From: Epiperipatus broadwayi
Lineage: Eukaryota > Onychophora > Udeonychophora > Euonychophora > Peripatidae
Direction: 5' to 3'
Assembly: GCA_028023455.1 (NCBI GenBank)
Contig: JAQFVV010000023.1
Coordinates: 248,001 to 312,000 of the forward strand
Length of the DNA: 64,000 bases
The notes beneath the pieces are model-generated. The model saw nothing but the letters and a program-made list of their open reading frames with translations, was not told the DNA's origin and searched no databases. This document shows, in pieces, positions 23,537-34,494 of the stretch (position 1 is the first letter of the stretch; the number at the start of each line of letters is the position of its first letter). The position numbers and the translations under genes are program-made.

Positions 23537-26242
23537 GACAAATTTGAGAGCTAAATGTTTCTGAATAAAGCTCAAAGCAAACATTCGAATGTCATATGAC
23601 TTCCTGAGTGAATAATCATTTGATTATCATTTTAATGTAGAAGCCAATACTAACTGGAATTTTAATTTTTTTTTCATTGAATGACTTTTGACTAACAGTG
23701 TTATCATTACATTCACATTTCTATAAGAAGATGCAGTTAAACTAGGTATGATCAAATCATGTAATTGTGTGTCGGCTATAAACAAAACAAAAAAAATATC
23801 ACTTTCACATATTAAAAAAGTAGTTGCCTGAAAGATAAAAGTCCTACATTGGCATGATAATTATATAACAGTCAACATGGTATGAAAATGTAAAAGGTCC
23901 ACAAATAATATTCATTAATATACACATATAAATCATCTCAGATTGAAACATCAATTATATATAAGGAATGGGCAGTGTGAAATGTCAAAAAACTGGATAA
24001 CAGAGATCAGAATCAGTAGTATGCATATATATATATAAAAGGAAAAAACAATTAAGAAGTAGAACAAGAATGACTATGTCAATGAACACATATGCTGTTG
24101 CTCTAATTAAGTAATAGACAACAAACCAAGTTACCCACTAGATAAAATATTACTATTAATTAAATAAAGTGTTGCAACACTTGTGGTGATGATGATCATG
24201 CCCACCTTAGATCATCAAATTAGATACCACTCACTTTCATCTTTAGCATCATCCATAAAGAATGCAATCCATAAATAATCATCTGGGTATTTCAGCAATC
24301 GGCTTCAGTTTGTATACTACAGTATGAATTCAAATATTCCATGGAGACTGAAATCTCTTCAGTATTTTCATCTCCAGGACAAAAGCTTAACAGATACTAG
24401 GAACAGGATGATCAATTAACTATTGATCTATATATACCACTCACATGTGCCTGTATAAATTGGAATATTTAAATGAATAATAAAATCAACTTCATGAATA
24501 ATTTATGCAAAATCAATTTTAATAACAATAATTTATTTTACACTCTATGGATAAGCTATATATATATATATATATAAACACATACTTCTATACAAATGTA
24601 TTGTCAACTCACTTTGCACTTCCATTTAGAATTATTTCTTCTTTGACTTCACTAAAGGATGAATTACTTATTTAATTTAGAAAAGATGTCATGTAAATAT
24701 TAAGCAGAGAATATATACATTTGTTTAACAAATATACCATTAAAAAGTACATAGATTAATAAAAAATTATCAAAAACTAAAATTGTATTCGTAATTTTGC
24801 AATGCAATATATATATATAAAAGAACATGTAAATAATAATGCATTTGATTGCTCTCTCTCCTTTTTTTTTAATTCTGAATACAATCCCTAATTTAGGATT
24901 TTCTTCTTGTAAACAGTTATGTTTAAGTTATAGTATCTGATTTGTAAGGAAGCTTCTCCATAACTTTATTCTGATTAATATGCTTTCACATATGTACACA
25001 TTCATGTTTTCAGTTTTAACTTTGACATTCATTCAGATAGGTTCAGATCAAAGTACATAATGGATATTCAGACAGATATTTGAAAGGTGTTGAACATCAT
25101 TTTGGCCATATATATATATATATATACGCTGGAATTTGGGTCACATTGTTCAGATAAAAATAGGCAATTTGAAAATGTGTTTAGCGCTGCATATTTTTAT
25201 AAGATTTCCAAACTACTGTTGCTTTAAACATTGCAGAGAAAGGATGTAATGATAGCAACAGCTTTCTCCACCTCAGTAATCTGGCTAATGTTTATTGTTG
25301 ATTTATGCTTTGGATTTCTAATTTGGTGGCAAAAGGGTAATTTAGCTAAGATTCATGAACGACCCTCTAGGAGGTGAAAATCTATTCTCTACATTTTTAG
25401 TTTACTTGCACAATCCCAAGTCTGCATAAAAGAGTTAGTGATTGATCACTTATCCATTAATTAATTAAATTTTCTTTTAAATTCCTTTCTTAACGATTTC
25501 CTGGAATTTTTTAAAACTTGTTAATGAAATTATAATTTCAAATTTTGGAAGGAAAAACTTAGTATTTTACCAGAAGACACAGATATCTATATAAATTATA
25601 AAGAATAGTAATTTTATTGCTTCACCCATCACTGTGACAATATCAATCATTCATTTAATAATTATATTATGCTAGTTATGTAATATTTATATATATTAAC
25701 CATCTAAGCAAAAACCACGAGGTAAATCTTGTTTCAATATATATAGAATTGTGTTTAAAATAAAATATATATTTAAATCACCCTCATAATTCACATAAAT
25801 AAAAAAAATATTACTTATAGTATTCATTCTAAATTTACTTCAAAATAATTTTAATTAAAAATAACAATATAAATCGCTTTACAAATAATTAAAATGTAAA
25901 CAAAAAAAAAACGCAAACACTAAAACATTCTGCATATAAATATTGATTTTACTTTTTTTAAAATTTTATCAAATTTTGTTAAATATATTAAAGCAAAGTG
26001 TTACCAATATATTTTTCAAACATTTATCTGAAACTTTGTGATGATAGCATTTAATCATAATGGAACACCACACTAACATTAAATTTTGTTTTAAAGTGAG
26101 TAAAACTATTACTGAAATGTTTAAAATTATTTAAACTGTGCATGATAGTGATGCCATAAGTTACAAAAATTTTATTTATAATCATGTAGGAAGAAACCAG
26201 ACATTTCAGACATGTATTATTAGTATTTTACCTGCACACATT
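23537..26242. other. AT-rich non-coding sequence
   Basis: Several short (AT)n tracts (for example 24557-24576 and about 25110-25127). No gene, RNA or element boundary recognised. Confidence 0.6.
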
Positions 26243-26362
26243 CATCGATGAGTGGTTTTTTTTTCATGTATCAAAGCATTGGCAGGGCTGTGAACCCGGG
26301 ACAACTGCTTGTAAGGCAGCTGTGCTGACCACTTGGCCACCAACGCTTGACATCAATGAGTG
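26243..26362 (-). mobile_element. tRNA-Val-like SINE with 12-bp target-site duplication
   Basis: On the minus strand a 71-nt tRNA-like head (26346-26276) folds well. Acceptor GCGTTGG pairs with CCAATGC (one G-U). The A box is TGGCCAAGTGG. The anticodon arm CTGC/GCAG carries loop CTTACAA, giving anticodon UAC (Val). The B box GGTTCACAGCC is near consensus. A short tail (TTTGATACATG) and poly-A (poly-T on plus, 26255-26264) follow. CATCGATGAGTG (26243-26254) and CATCAATGAGTG (26351-26362) form the duplication with one mismatch. It is a SINE rather than a tRNA gene because of the tail, poly-A and duplication. Confidence 0.8.
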
Positions 26363-26368
26363 TTTTAA

Positions 26369-26393
26369 AAGCATAGGTGAATCACCTATGCTT
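26369..26393. repeat. Perfect 25-bp palindrome
   Basis: AAGCATAGGTGA and TCACCTATGCTT are exact reverse complements around a single A. It lies 7 bp from the SINE duplication. No known site is recognised. Confidence 0.6.
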
Positions 26394-29300
26394 AGAGCTT
26401 ATTCTTATATGAACCATTACCCAATGACCATGCTTAATTCAGGACTTGATTCCATTTTGAGCCTGATAACCTTCATTGCTGGGTGAATACAAGTAAATTA
26501 CAAGAGTGCATGTCTGAAATGGCTGGTTTCTTCCCACATGATTACATATATAAATCACTAATATATTAAGAACGTTACTTGCAAAATATTCATAAAAGCA
26601 GAAAAAGCCCCCAAGATGATCCACACAAGTATAAAACACATAGCCCATAACTCATTATCCAAACATACTTGCATGTTAAATTTTTGTGATAAATAGCTAA
26701 ACTATGTTACTACATATTGCATGTAATGATTCTGAGGTGATACTACAGGCAGATTAGAGAATAATTTAGTCAACCCTTTCATTGGACCACACTGCATAAG
26801 TTGGATTGTTTACAACATTTGTGAATTATTAACTGCCTTTTATTAAGTCATTTCCTCCTCAGTAATAGTGTCTGCCCTGAGTGTGAGCACTATGAGTATG
26901 ACCTTCTAGGCTGAAAGCATTGCTCAGCTATATATTATTCAAAGTTTTAATAAAATCTTTTCTTTGGATAATGATTAAATACCTATCATAGAATTACATA
27001 GTAAAAAAAGTTATAAAATTAAATAAATTTTTAAAATTCAAACTTTATTTATAATTTTCAAACACATTCCACTATTAATACAGCACACAGGCTAGTATAG
27101 AATATAAAACTTTGAATGAAAACATGGCAGTCAGCATGTGATAAAATATAGTTCACTCAAAATTACTAAATACATAATTTTAAATGAATACACTCATTTA
27201 TAATTAAATTAATTATCATCACTCTTTCTCTCGTACTCTCTATTATCTTTACTTAATGTTTTCAATCATTTAGACTAATACAGAATATGGCTGTAATTAG
27301 CATCTTATGACATTGATCATCTCTGAATTACTTGTGATAATTGGATTGTGTATTTTGATTTCACTACAGTTCTACACTTTATTTGCAGAGAAATTCTGAC
27401 TTCAATCTTTACTCCTTTGCTCTCTTTTGTTTGCTAACTTTTTATTTCTTGTCTTACTTTATTTTTTTTTTCTTTTAGTTATAAAGGCTATATCAATTCA
27501 AAAGTTTCTGCTAAAAATTAAAACAAATATGCACAATATAAAACTCCATTAATAATGATTTGTGGATAAAATGCAATGGAGAAACTATAATTATGCAAGA
27601 TATTGATTTTTCTTAGAATGATCAAGTATGTAGTAGAAGAAATTAAAAGACAGTGCTCAAGATATCAACTGTATAGACAAAGAAACAACATATGATAATG
27701 CACCCATTTTAGTATCCATAATCAGCTAATAATGATAGTAAACTCATGCTTCAGTTTTTGCTTTTCTTTGCCATTATTTTTTTTCTTAGATTAGAATAAG
27801 TATTCTTGTTTAAGAAATTCTGCTAATAATGATATATGTATGTGTGTGTGTGTGTGTGTGTGTGTAAGGGTACAAGAGAAGTATACTTATTCCTCTTTAT
27901 AGAACTAATTTCAAAGTTTAGTATATTCTAAACAAATAAACAATCCAAGTTTTCATATCATACATGTTTCAATTAAAATAATTTCTTCAAATATGTTTTA
28001 GTTCTAAACAATTGTCTATACATTAGCATAATGTCTCTGCATTATGTAACATGTTTAATATCATAAAATTATTTTAAATACAATACAAATTGCAATAATG
28101 GTAAAAATTTATGTGTCCTTTATATATATGTTGAATTAAATATTTTCATGGATTGTTATTAGAATGAGATTATATCCATGTAAACAGAGATAAGATTTTT
28201 AGTTTTTAATGCTGCCAAGAAATCATGAATTATCATTAACTAACAATCCTTGAGAATAAATAAGTTTTCTCATTAATCTATAACATTCTTTTGATGGAAT
28301 TTTTTGTTGAAGTAGAATGGGTTCTCTTTTACTTCAAACCCATGTTCTTATATAAAATTAAACCCAGAAAGCTACACATTGCATGAAGCTAGTGTTAAAA
28401 AATAAAAGAAACTGCATAAGTGAAGTGTATATTACAATAGTTCATCAAGTTCTTTTTTATGATATATTACCAGGAAATATCATACAATTTATACAAAACT
28501 TTAAAATTTTTACAAAGCAGGATAATAAGGGTTTCATTGACAACAATTAATTTTGGTGCATTTTCTAAAATCAGATGTAATTTGGCATTTATATATAATA
28601 TAAAAAATTAAAATGTGTTTAATTGCCATATCTTACATGACAAATATTTATAACATGATTAGATAAACATTATACAAATTGCATTCATATAAACTGAAAC
28701 TTTTGACTAATCTGCTAATGTACAGAAGAGATACTTAAAACTCTACCTAGCATACGCAAAATCTGGTTTTAACTTAAACATGTACATATGTATGTAGTAT
28801 GAAAGACTGCATTGTTTGTTTACATTGCAATAGCAGTACATATTGTTTAAAATGTAGTGAACTTTAACATTCCCTTCTTTAAGTTCGAAATGTAGTTAAA
28901 TGTAATTAAATCAAGACTCAAAATTGTAAGATTAATTTTCATATATATTGTAACAATCGGAAATGAAGAAAAAAAGATGGCAATATGTAAATACTTCTTA
29001 ATCCAAAAGGAATATCAGAAAAAATAAATTATTACTAGTGCCTCTCGACTAGTTAGTTATGCAAAGAACAATGCAATAAAAATGTTTTGTGTTTATTAGT
29101 TAATGATAATCAATTGGATCTCACTGTAACCTAAATTATAGTGTCTGACCATCACATAATCAATTTATAATTCAAGTCATTATTATCCATAATGCTAGCT
29201 TTTCTAAAATAGTAATTAATAATCATACACCAATTAATTAAAAAAAAAACTTAATCCCAATTGATCACATTGCATGTTATAATATGACTCAAATAGTGTA

Positions 29301-30825
29301 TAGAATTGACGATACAGAAATATTAAAAAACCTTAATATTAATAAAACAAGCAATTTAATAAACAAAGTTTAGTTATGGGAGATAAAAAATGAGCATTTT
29401 CATTTTATAAAGAAAATGAAAATCCAATTATTCTTGAATTAAAGTTTAAAAATATACAAATATTAATAACGATTAAATGCTAAATTATAAAATATCTAAA
29501 AGGGTAAATAATAATTATTATAACAATTTGAAATTTAAGAAAAATTAATGATGAAAAAAAAATTACAAACGTAGTTAACAAATAATTTTGAGCTGTCTTA
29601 CCTAGAGAGATTTTAGAGTTTAAATTCTACTATTAATTCTCAGATTTTCAGGATTATTAATTTTGGTAGACAGATTTGGATTGAATAGTATGGACTGTTC
29701 GAATCTGATAAATTAACCTAATGCTGTGCAAGCAGGTTCAAAAAACTAGAAAACACCCTAACTCAGACATGCTGCATCTCCACTGGGTTAAGTCCCAAGT
29801 GGTCCATTCTGGAAAATTAGCTGCTCGTCTCAAAGACCATCACTATGAATTGAAGTTTTTGATGTTCTATTTTCATGATATAACTTTGGTCTTTGGGATA
29901 GGTTATGCACTGTTGGATAAAACTTTTTAGATTGCTGGATCTTCTTTAATAACACAGCCTACATGGATTTCAATATATCAAGTCTACACTGCTGAAATGC
30001 TAATGATTTTCAATGATTCTAAACCTGGTTTATGTAAGCTACTCATCCTATGATAATTATTTAAGTACACCTGCACAAATCAAATAATTGCAACTGAACT
30101 AATTATAAGTGTTTTGTTTTCTTATTGAGACAAAAGACAAACATATTATCAACTTAAAATATTTTCTTTTTTAAAAAAATTCCTTACAACATTCCAAAAA
30201 TAATTTATTACTAATTTTAATCCACTTTTTAAAAAAGTATAAGAATGTTGTAATTTAAATCGAAAATCATTCTTTCTTTATTATTACAATTCATTTTGAA
30301 TTTTGTAGACTTAATAAAAATTATTATAAGTTATTATATTTCTAGTATTGATATAAATATCATATTTCTTTAATAACTAACAAAAATTAATTCTAAACAA
30401 ATTGTTTATCCATAGTTATAGATAAGAATGTCATTCTCATATTTTTAAAATGTAAAAAATTAATTTTTAAAATTAAAGCTTACATTTATAATAAATGATG
30501 TTAAAATTATCAATATCTTGTATAGAAAAAAGATATAATTATAAAAATAAAATGTTCAAAAATGGAGGAATATAAATGAAAGACTCAACTAGGTCACACT
30601 CAAGATAGAAAAGAGTTTTCAGATGAAGAGGTTAAAAAAGATTGCATTAAAAAGTATTTAGTGATAATTTACAATTCAACAAACACAAATCGTTGATTGT
30701 AAAAATTCATTTTTTTAAAAAATGATATATTTTCTTTTGATTCTAAAAATTGGAATTTTAAAAACATTTTTGAAATATATTGTAATAATCCCCCTTTCTA
30801 CCCGGGATTTTGGGTTAAACTTTGT
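26394..30825. other. AT-rich non-coding sequence
   Basis: A (TG)n run of about 13 units lies at 27840-27865. Frames of 69 codons at 26439-26648 (minus) and 29721-29930 (plus) resemble no family I know. The second has more even composition than its surroundings and is the better candidate for an exon fragment, but nothing supports splicing or conservation. No other element is recognised. Confidence 0.5.
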
Positions 30826-31032
30826 GTGGGTTTGTTTTTTTTTTTTTTTTTTATTTATTTTTTCCCCCCCCACAAAGGGGGGCCCCCCCTTTTTTTTTGG
30901 GGTTTTTTTTTTCCCTCTCCTTACTCCCATCAAATTTCTCCCCCCCCCCCCCCCCCCCTCCCCCCCCCAACTAAAATCCCTTTTTTTATTTTTTTTTCAA
31001 ACCCTTCCTAAAAAAAAATCCTACAAAAAAAG

Positions 31033-31070
<38 letters not shown>

Positions 31071-31135
31071 CCCTAATTTTTCCCTTTTATTTTTTTTTTT
31101 TTTTATCTTTTTATAAAAAAAAAAAAAAAAAAAAA
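30826..31135. repeat. Homopolymer-rich block, likely sequencing or assembly artefact
   Basis: About 300 bp consist almost entirely of T, C, G and A homopolymers of 4-30 bases following one another, such as C20, C9 and a T run of about 30. Normal sequence resumes abruptly on each side. Long frames on both strands here (up to 156 codons) are meaningless. The pattern resembles low-quality long-read consensus or an over-stretched homopolymer read. Confidence 0.7.
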
Positions 31136-31188
31136 TATAAATGGATATTTAAATTAAACATAGCTCAATGTATATGTAAACAAAGGGA

Positions 31189-31536
31189 GTAAATCAACCT
31201 TTCCCCAAGCTATGAATTAAAAGCATTCTAAAAGTTTAACAAATAATCAAGAATAGAATAAATCCACCTCATTCTTGAATTTCTAATATTTATAAGCATA
31301 CGTTTGTCAACACAACATCAGACTTCAGTCTTGCATTGGTGGTCGAGAGGTCAGCGCGACTGCCTTGCACTTGCAGGCAGTTGTCCGGGTTGCGGGTTCA
31401 CGTCCCGGCCGATGCTATGACACTTTAAAAAAAAAACATCAGACTTCAAGAATAGATAGATTCATTTTATTTTTGAACATTTGTTCAAATTTAGAGTGCT
31501 TTTAATTCATAGCCTGAGGAGAGGTTGACTTACCCT
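31189..31536. repeat. Family-D inverted repeat interrupted by a SINE
   Basis: Left arm 31189-31275 (CTATGAATTAAAAGCATTCT and flanks) is the reverse complement of right arm 31442-31536 (GTGCTTTTAATTCATAGCCT and flanks) with scattered differences. A single further copy lies at about 56695-56790. Function unknown. The SINE at 31314-31448 inserted in or beside the spacer. Confidence 0.6.
31314..31448 (+). mobile_element. tRNA-Val-like SINE with 14-bp target-site duplication
   Basis: AACATCAGACTTCA occurs exactly at 31314-31327 and 31435-31448. The tRNA-like head is 31333-31415: GCATTGG pairs with CCGATGC (one G-U). An A box (TGGTCGAGAGG) and B box (GGTTCACGTCC) are present, and the anticodon arm has an insertion that replaces the normal loop. 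The tail is TATGACACTTT plus an A10 run. Same family as the copies at 26.3 and 56.0 kb. Confidence 0.85.
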
Positions 31537-31606
31537 GTTTACATAAATGTGCATTTAATATTTAAATGCAAGTATATTGTCTATACTGAACTTAATGTAA
31601 TTAGAA

Positions 31607-31670
31607 GGGATTTGATCTCCAATATATGTAGTCCGTGCTGAACCAGCACTCATCAGTTAGTCCAAATCCC
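31607..31670 (-). ncRNA. Hammerhead motif, family C, long stem I
   Basis: On the minus strand, outer stem I GGGATTTG (31670-31663) pairs perfectly with CAAATCCC (31614-31607). A small internal loop and inner stem CTAA/TTGG follow. The core is CTGATGA (31656-31650), and stem II GTGCT/AGCAC is perfect with G-C at the first position. GAAA is replaced by GGAC (31634-31631), so this copy should be dead. The conserved pairing shows the fold was once selected. Confidence 0.6.
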
Positions 31671-31734
31671 TAATAAATGTATATTATAAACAATCTTTAT
31701 TTAATATGCATGATTTTACTTTGAAACATTAAGA

Positions 31735-32120
31735 TGATTTTAAAATAATTGTCAAATATAAAAAATATTTATAATGCAGGCTTTTATTTACTATTGGAAC
31801 TAATACCAAGAAAATAATTGTTTCTTCAACCACAATTGAGATTTTTATATTTAACTTTGTTTCTTCATCAACAATTGGGAGTTTTATATTTAACTTGAAA
31901 TAAAAGTATGGAGGATCCAGAAATTAATTAAGTCAATCCCTACTTTTTATAACAAAGGATAGACTTAATTAATTTATGGATTCTCCATGCTTTTATGTCA
32001 AGTAACATATAAAAATCTCAATTGTGATTGAAGAAAGAATTATTTTATTGATTTTAGTTTCCATAGTACAAAAAAGTGTTCACTATAAATATTTTTTATA
32101 ACTATTATTTAATTTGCAAG
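31735..32120. repeat. Foldback element with an internal 39-bp tandem duplication
   Basis: Left arm (about 31741-31937) and right arm (about 31962-32118) are imperfect reverse complements, sharing ACAATTGAGATTTTTATAT, ATTAATTAAGTC and AAAAAATATTTATA. Only the left arm has a 39-bp direct duplication (31819-31857 and 31858-31896, three or four differences). No coding sequence or hammerhead core is present. Probably a MITE or foldback transposon of unknown family. Confidence 0.6.
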
Positions 32121-33520
32121 AAAGTATTGAGTGGACATTAGGAATTAGCGCTACTTGTTTCCTTTAAGGCCACAAAGAGGAATCAAAGGATCTCCTTTCA
32201 ATTAATAGTAAATTCCTTTATGCAGCCATATATATATATTCTGTAAAAGTTAAATAGAAATATTCTATTTGGATATGTTATAATATGAATAATAATAATA
32301 GCCCGCCCCCAAATTATATTGAAAGTTGTAATACCATATATAGCTAGTGACTGTGAATAAAATTCAAAATTTCCAATCGCGGGATTTTAAAAAAAAGCTG
32401 AACTAGCATTTCTATGTGAGAAGTCACCTCTAGATCATCGGAGAAAAAAGTTTTCCATATATATATTAAAAAGACTCCGTATATATATATTCAATAGCTT
32501 ATGAGAGTAAGAAATGCAGTTTTAAGAGCACTGTAAAATTATTTAATCACACATATATACATATCATTATTTATTCATCAAATCAATAATTTATGTATAC
32601 TGTACATTTCTTCTTTCTTTTTTTAATTTTGAAAAAAACTTAGTAATAAAATTTTAATTCATTTGGTTTAACTATATAAGTATATAATTTGTCAATTATG
32701 AATTATTATTATAAATGTTGATGATGATAAATATCTTCTATTTTTCTATTAGTCTGTGTATCATTTTAAAGAAAGGTTTGACATCTGAAATTTGATTCAC
32801 ATATATGCAAATGTCTGCAGATGATTGTAAGAGAAACACTTGAGGGAAAAGTCACTAGTGAAATGATGTGAAATCATTTATGGATTAAAGAATGAAATTC
32901 AAAATTTTCTCACTTAAATGTAAACTCTCTTCCAGATTAACTGAATATTTGCTTTAACCCAAACAACCTATAAAATCCACTACAGTGAAATTCAAATAAT
33001 AATGTATTCAGAAACATTAAACAAAGAAAAAAAGTATTCCTGACAAGTAGTTCCCTTCACATAAAATTTGTCATAGGTTCATAAATCTATTGACATAAAA
33101 TTGAATATAAAAAAAGATATATTGAAACAATGTAGCCAGAATGATTTAAATAAATCGAAAATATTTCTTTAATAATTTATACTTCTTTACATAAAATGTT
33201 TCATGTTGCAGAATTCATTCAAATATTATAAAGGACTTTTCTGATTAAAACTTATAAACACATGCACACACACATATATTGTAAGGGTGGCCTACAACTC
33301 AATCATACCAGCCAAAATTAGCACACATTTCAATTTGAACCCATCTAAAACTCGTGCGAATCACATGGATGTTATTTCACAATTTCAAGCATGAATATAT
33401 ATATATATTCGCAATGCATATGCTCATTTGATAACATTTGACAAAGAAAGTCGCGATAGATTATCATATATATTTTTTTTTGATTATTAGTATAGCAAAA
33501 TAATAAAAGGAAATAATCTA
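32121..33520. other. AT-rich non-coding sequence
   Basis: Short (AT)n runs and homopolymers only. No gene or element recognised. Confidence 0.6.
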
Positions 33521-34494
33521 TATACACCTGGGTCTCGTTTTACGCGATAGATAGGTTCTCAGAAAACACGCGCAAACGAAATCGTGCAAAAATAGAAGTA
33601 ACTTACCTTGAAAAAAGGGGGATACGGACTGTGATTTTTCAAAACTCGGGTAAAAGCAAAGCACCAACGTAAAATTTACTTTAAAATTCGTGCAAAAAAA
33701 AAATAAGAAAATAAAATATGACTAATAAAAAATTTCAAATGTAAAAAAAATTGATACAAGACAAACTTTTTTTAACTATAATATTTAATTTTATTCAAAA
33801 CAATATATTTTTATGCATAATTTACAGTAATTTATATTTTTTTATACACGTTTTAATTATTATCGCTATTTGCCGGTAAAAAGGTTCGTTTGCAAAGTGA
33901 TAAAAAAATCAGATTCTTCACAAGATGAAATACAACTAGCGCCAATGTCACTCTCATGTTGTGTTAATTAATGGTTTTCTGGTGACAACGTAATTAGTAA
34001 TTAATCTAACAACTAAAAATTAAATTCTTATTTTTGTCTTTAATTTTCAATTTTAATTGTGCCCACTGCTATTATTCATCTTTTAAAAATAAACTTGCGG
34101 ACACTAAATGATTAATAATTGATTAAACGTTCTTTTTTAAAAAGCAAAAACAGAATGTGATTTAAAATGCAAAATTAACACGCACAATGTTTGAACAAAT
34201 TTACATTATAATCTTGTAAAATTTAATGTGTGTATACATAAAATGTGGAAATCATGATTTTAATTTCATTATTGCATAAAATCTTACTATTATAAAGCAC
34301 TGAAAATATTGAAATTACTAAGTTGAAAGTCGAATTTCAATAATGTGCTATTACTTTCAATATAACGTAAGTGCACGAATTTTATTATTTAAAGTAATAG
34401 CGCAATATCGGAGTTCGACTTCCGGTGAAACACAAATCGCGTAACTTCAAAATCGTGTTAAATAAGTCCGTGTAAAAAGAGACCCAGGTGTATA
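33521..34494. mobile_element. Non-autonomous TIR DNA transposon
   Basis: Left end TATACACCTGGGTCTCGTTT (33521 onward). The right end, read inward from 34494, is TATACACCTGGGTCTCTTTT. TATA flanks both, so the duplication could be TA or TATA. The inverted repeat is about 20 bp plus a weaker match (ACGCG against ACACGG). Inside, a second inverted repeat (34325-34357 and 34391-34423, about 80 percent) contains GTGCTATTACTTT / AAAGTAATAGCGC. No transposase frame is present. The superfamily is unknown; a Tc/mariner-type TA target is possible. Confidence 0.65.

Noticed and set aside
26276-26346. Functional tRNA-Val gene
   Set aside because: The fold is tRNA-like with anticodon UAC, but the poly-A tail, the T-stem mismatch and the target-site duplication show a SINE.
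29721-29930. 69-codon frame with fairly balanced composition
   Set aside because: No recognisable domain, no splice context, no neighbouring coding sequence. Kept only as a remark.
30722-31192. 156-codon Phe- and Pro-rich frame and overlapping frames on both strands
   Set aside because: They lie in the homopolymer block and are composition artefacts.
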